Part shown: positions 5,121 through 6,830 of the stretch, piece after piece
Layout: each line of letters starts with the position of its first letter
How positions within the stretch are numbered: position 1 is the stretch's first letter
Assembly: GCA_002353205.1 (NCBI GenBank)
Contig: DEJE01000032.1
Location: 1 to 6,830 of the forward strand
From: Prevotella sp. UBA2756
Lineage (GTDB): Bacteria > Bacteroidota > Bacteroidia > Bacteroidales > Bacteroidaceae
Direction: 5' to 3'
Length of the DNA stretch: 6,830 nt
Made by a program: the position numbers and the translations under genes
The notes under the pieces: generated by a model
Told to the model about the DNA's origin: nothing
What the model saw: the letters and a program-made list of their open reading frames with translations, nothing else
Databases searched by the model: none

Positions 5121-6830
5121 TTACTTCGCTCGCTTAATCGTAACCTTTTCACCTTTATGTATATACACACCGGGCTGCGTAGGTTTGCGACCTATCTTGA
5201 AGCCTTGAAGCGTCCACCAGTCGGTGTTGGAGTCGATGGCAGAACCATCGACCACTGTGATTCCGTTCGACAGGTTCTGCAGGTCGATGACGTAGGGATT
5301 CCACGACGTGCCGATGTTGTCATCGCTGACAAACAGCTGCGTGTTGTCGATGTCGATGATGGCACCGTTCAGGCAGGTGCGCAGCGTTATGGGCTGACCG
5401 GCTCCCTCGCCACTGATGACGAGATAGTACAAACCGTTCTCGCTGGCACGGGTGGCACCGCGGCACTCGTCGCCGATGAATGCGGCCACTTCACAGGTAT
5501 CAACGACGGCATCGCCATCTTTCAACTGGATGACCATTGTCATGTTGTTCGGATAGAGGCCTAAGTCGACAGGCTTGAAAATGCGCAGACCTTCAGGAGC
5601 ACGTCGTGGTGCTGCCATGCGTGCCTTAGCTGATGCCGCTGATACCATCGGATAGACAAACGACTTCGTCTGGCCGTCAGTGCTGTAGTACAGATAGCCG
5701 CGTCCGCCCTCCAGGGCTTTCAGACTGCCTTCCCAGCCGTAACTGCCGTAGATGGCCACGGCGGTCTGCGACTTCACGATGTCGCCCTGCTGCGGGTTGG
5801 CAGCGGCCAGTGCCTCGCCGACGGTCATCGTCGTGAGCGGCGTATAGGCTATCCAGTTCCAGCCATTCTTTAGCGTGACGGGCATCTCGGCAGCCGCTGG
5901 CTGACGGCCAGACACAGAGAGTTGAGCGTTAGGTGCAGCATCCTGCGTATTCGGCAGTCGAGTCACTTTCAGTTTATACATCGCATTGGCGGTGGGTACG
6001 AGCGTGCCGTTCCATTCCGCGCCATTGTAGTCGCTGAAGTCCTTGCGGTCCTTGATGAGCATCATCCAGTCGGCATAACTGCTGAAGATATGGTCGAGAT
6101 ACTGACTCTCTGGCTCCACGCCGAAAGCTATCCAGTTCCAGTTCTCGTGGACGGGGATGAGTTGCTCCACCTTGTCGCTCTTCGTCCAGATGGCAGGCGC
6201 ATCGAAGTTGCCTATCATCTGATCCTGCGAGAAGGTGACATTGACGGCAGCACCATCGACCGCGAGTTGCGCATCCGTATAGGCCACGCCCTTCGAGGCA
6301 TCCCAGATGCGGAAGGTTACGGCTTTCTGTTGATCTTTCGCCTTGGTGTCATCGCCATAGACGGTCATCGTGAAGTAGGCCGCACCGCGCACCTTCTGCG
6401 GCGATGCCACACCACGGCACTCGCCACCAATGAATGCTGCCACCATGCTCTCCTGATTCTCCATCAGAATGCCGTTGATATACACCTGTCCGATGATGCT
6501 CATGTTGTGATCGTATTTCGTCGGGTCAACCGTCCAGTCGGGTTTCTCGCCGCTCACCTTCATCACAATGCGCAGAGGCTCCAGTATCTCGCTGTTGCCC
6601 TGCAGGCCGATGGTCACGTCATAGTTGCCCACAGCCACCAATGGGTTCACTTGGAAGCGCAGCGTCTTGGTCTTCAGTGCCTGCACATCGTCGCTGCGCT
6701 CGCTATCCACCAGCGACAGCCACTGTGGCATACTATATAAGGTATAATACTCCGTCTGTCCGCTTTTGTTCTCGATGTCGACGTCGAAGGTGTAGTCATC
6801 ACCATATTTCTTGATGACGTTCACCGAGTC
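5121..6830 (-). CDS. C-terminal part of a large T9SS-secreted protein with duplicated modules
   Basis: The gene enters from the right edge, so its start and signal peptide are not visible; about 569 residues remain. Numbering from the Val codon at 6824-6822, residues 1-92 look like an Ig- or BACON-like beta sandwich (M-P-Q-W-L-S-L). Two A modules follow the pattern N-M-(S/T)...V-A-A-F-I-G-x-E-C-R-G, at about 104-195 and 424-514. Between them lie two B modules marked by W-N-W-I-A-(F/Y), at about 221-290 and 315-385. An Ala/Arg-rich linker sits at 397-412. The end, from W-W-T-L-Q-G-F-K-I-G at 536-545 to G-V-Y-I-H-K-G-E-K-V at 552-561, matches the type A T9SS sorting domain found on cell-surface Bacteroidetes proteins. 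Export across the outer membrane and surface attachment or release are therefore expected. No catalytic domain is visible in this part; the function is unknown. It is separated from the lipoprotein operon by 57 bp holding a hairpin. Confidence 0.85.
   Translation of the reverse strand, partial: DSVNVIKKYGDDYTFDVDIENKSGQTEYYTLYSMPQWLSLVDSERSDDVQALKTKTLRFQVNPLVAVGNYDVTIGLQGNSEILEPLRIVMKVSGEKPDWTVDPTKYDHNMSIIGQVYINGILMENQESMVAAFIGGECRGVASPQKVRGAAYFTMTVYGDDTKAKDQQKAVTFRIWDASKGVAYTDAQLAVDGAAVNVTFSQDQMIGNFDAPAIWTKSDKVEQLIPVHENWNWIAFGVEPESQYLDHIFSSYADWMMLIKDRKDFSDYNGAEWNGTLVPTANAMYKLKVTRLPNTQDAAPNAQLSVSGRQPAAAEMPVTLKNGWNWIAYTPLTTMTVGEALAAANPQQGDIVKSQTAVAIYGSYGWEGSLKALEGGRGYLYYSTDGQTKSFVYPMVSAASAKARMAAPRRAPEGLRIFKPVDLGLYPNNMTMVIQLKDGDAVVDTCEVAAFIGDECRGATRASENGLYYLVISGEGAGQPITLRTCLNGAIIDIDNTQLFVSDDNIGTSWNPYVIDLQNLSNGITVVDGSAIDSNTDWWTLQGFKIGRKPTQPGVYIHKGEKVTIKRAK
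5283..5555 (-). repeat. Module A2 of the T9SS protein
   Basis: This is the second A-F-I-G-D-E-C-R-G module, just before the C-terminal sorting region. Its similarity to A1 is strong in the central motif and weaker elsewhere. Confidence 0.7.
5670..5882 (-). repeat. Module B2 of the T9SS protein
   Basis: This is the second W-N-W-I-A module. It ends in G-G-R-G-Y-L-Y-Y, a form common in Bacteroidales surface proteins as I recall them. Confidence 0.6.
5955..6164 (-). repeat. Module B1 of the T9SS protein
   Basis: This is the first W-N-W-I-A module, containing a later W-N-G-T-L turn. It aligns with B2, where the matching parts are G-W-N-W-I-A-Y and W-E-G-S-L. Confidence 0.6.
6240..6515 (-). repeat. 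Module A1 of the T9SS protein
   Basis: This codes for the first A-F-I-G-G-E-C-R-G module. It aligns with A2 at 5283-5555, both sharing an N-M-(S/T) start, the central V-A-A-F-I-G-x-E-C-R-G motif and a later (V/I)-T-(F/L)-R strand. Confidence 0.7.

Noticed and set aside
1..6830. Bacteroidetes promoter consensus (TAnnTTTG) on the minus strand
   Set aside because: A scan of the CAAA sites on the plus strand found none with TA at the required spacing, so no promoter is annotated; the operon promoter may be degenerate or lie beyond the hairpin.

Overview
The window looks like part of a GC-rich Bacteroidales chromosome, most likely Prevotellaceae. Three things point there: lipoprotein leaders of the MKKKLWMLAAIL type repeated on neighbouring genes, a type IX secretion (T9SS) C-terminal sorting signal on the rightmost protein, and A-rich start regions with little Shine-Dalgarno signal. 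The assignment is inferred from protein style, not from a marker gene.

Every credible gene is on the minus strand, so transcription runs from right to left. At the right edge (6830 to 5121) is the C-terminal part of a large secreted protein. It has a beta-sandwich-like start, duplicated modules in an A-B-B-A order and a T9SS sorting tail. A strong RNA hairpin (5106-5079) lies in the 57-bp gap that follows it.

Next comes a compact run of six predicted lipoprotein genes: a VanX-type D-Ala-D-Ala dipeptidase (copy 2), a NagZ-like GH3 beta-N-acetylglucosaminidase, a DUF3089-like alpha/beta hydrolase, a YkuD-type L,D-transpeptidase, a small cupin, and a second VanX-type dipeptidase (copy 1). Spacings are 1 bp, a 4-bp ATGA overlap, 13 bp, 74 bp and 12 bp. 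Nine bases after the last of these, a new gene begins at base 52 and runs off the left edge. Its 17 visible residues resemble the Fe-S N-terminus of the dihydropyrimidine dehydrogenase / glutamate synthase small-subunit group.

Four of the six lipoproteins (the two VanX copies, GH3 and YkuD) belong to families that act on peptidoglycan or its fragments, so the run reads as an extracytoplasmic murein-processing or muropeptide-scavenging operon. The roles of the hydrolase and the cupin in it are unknown. The most striking feature is that all six unrelated enzymes begin with nearly the same leader, conserved in DNA as well as protein, and that several carry an acidic patch after the lipid-bearing Cys that resembles the Bacteroidetes surface-export signal. 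The two VanX copies bracket the operon as direct repeats of about 680 bp. No RNA genes, CRISPR arrays, transposases or consensus Bacteroidetes promoters were seen.
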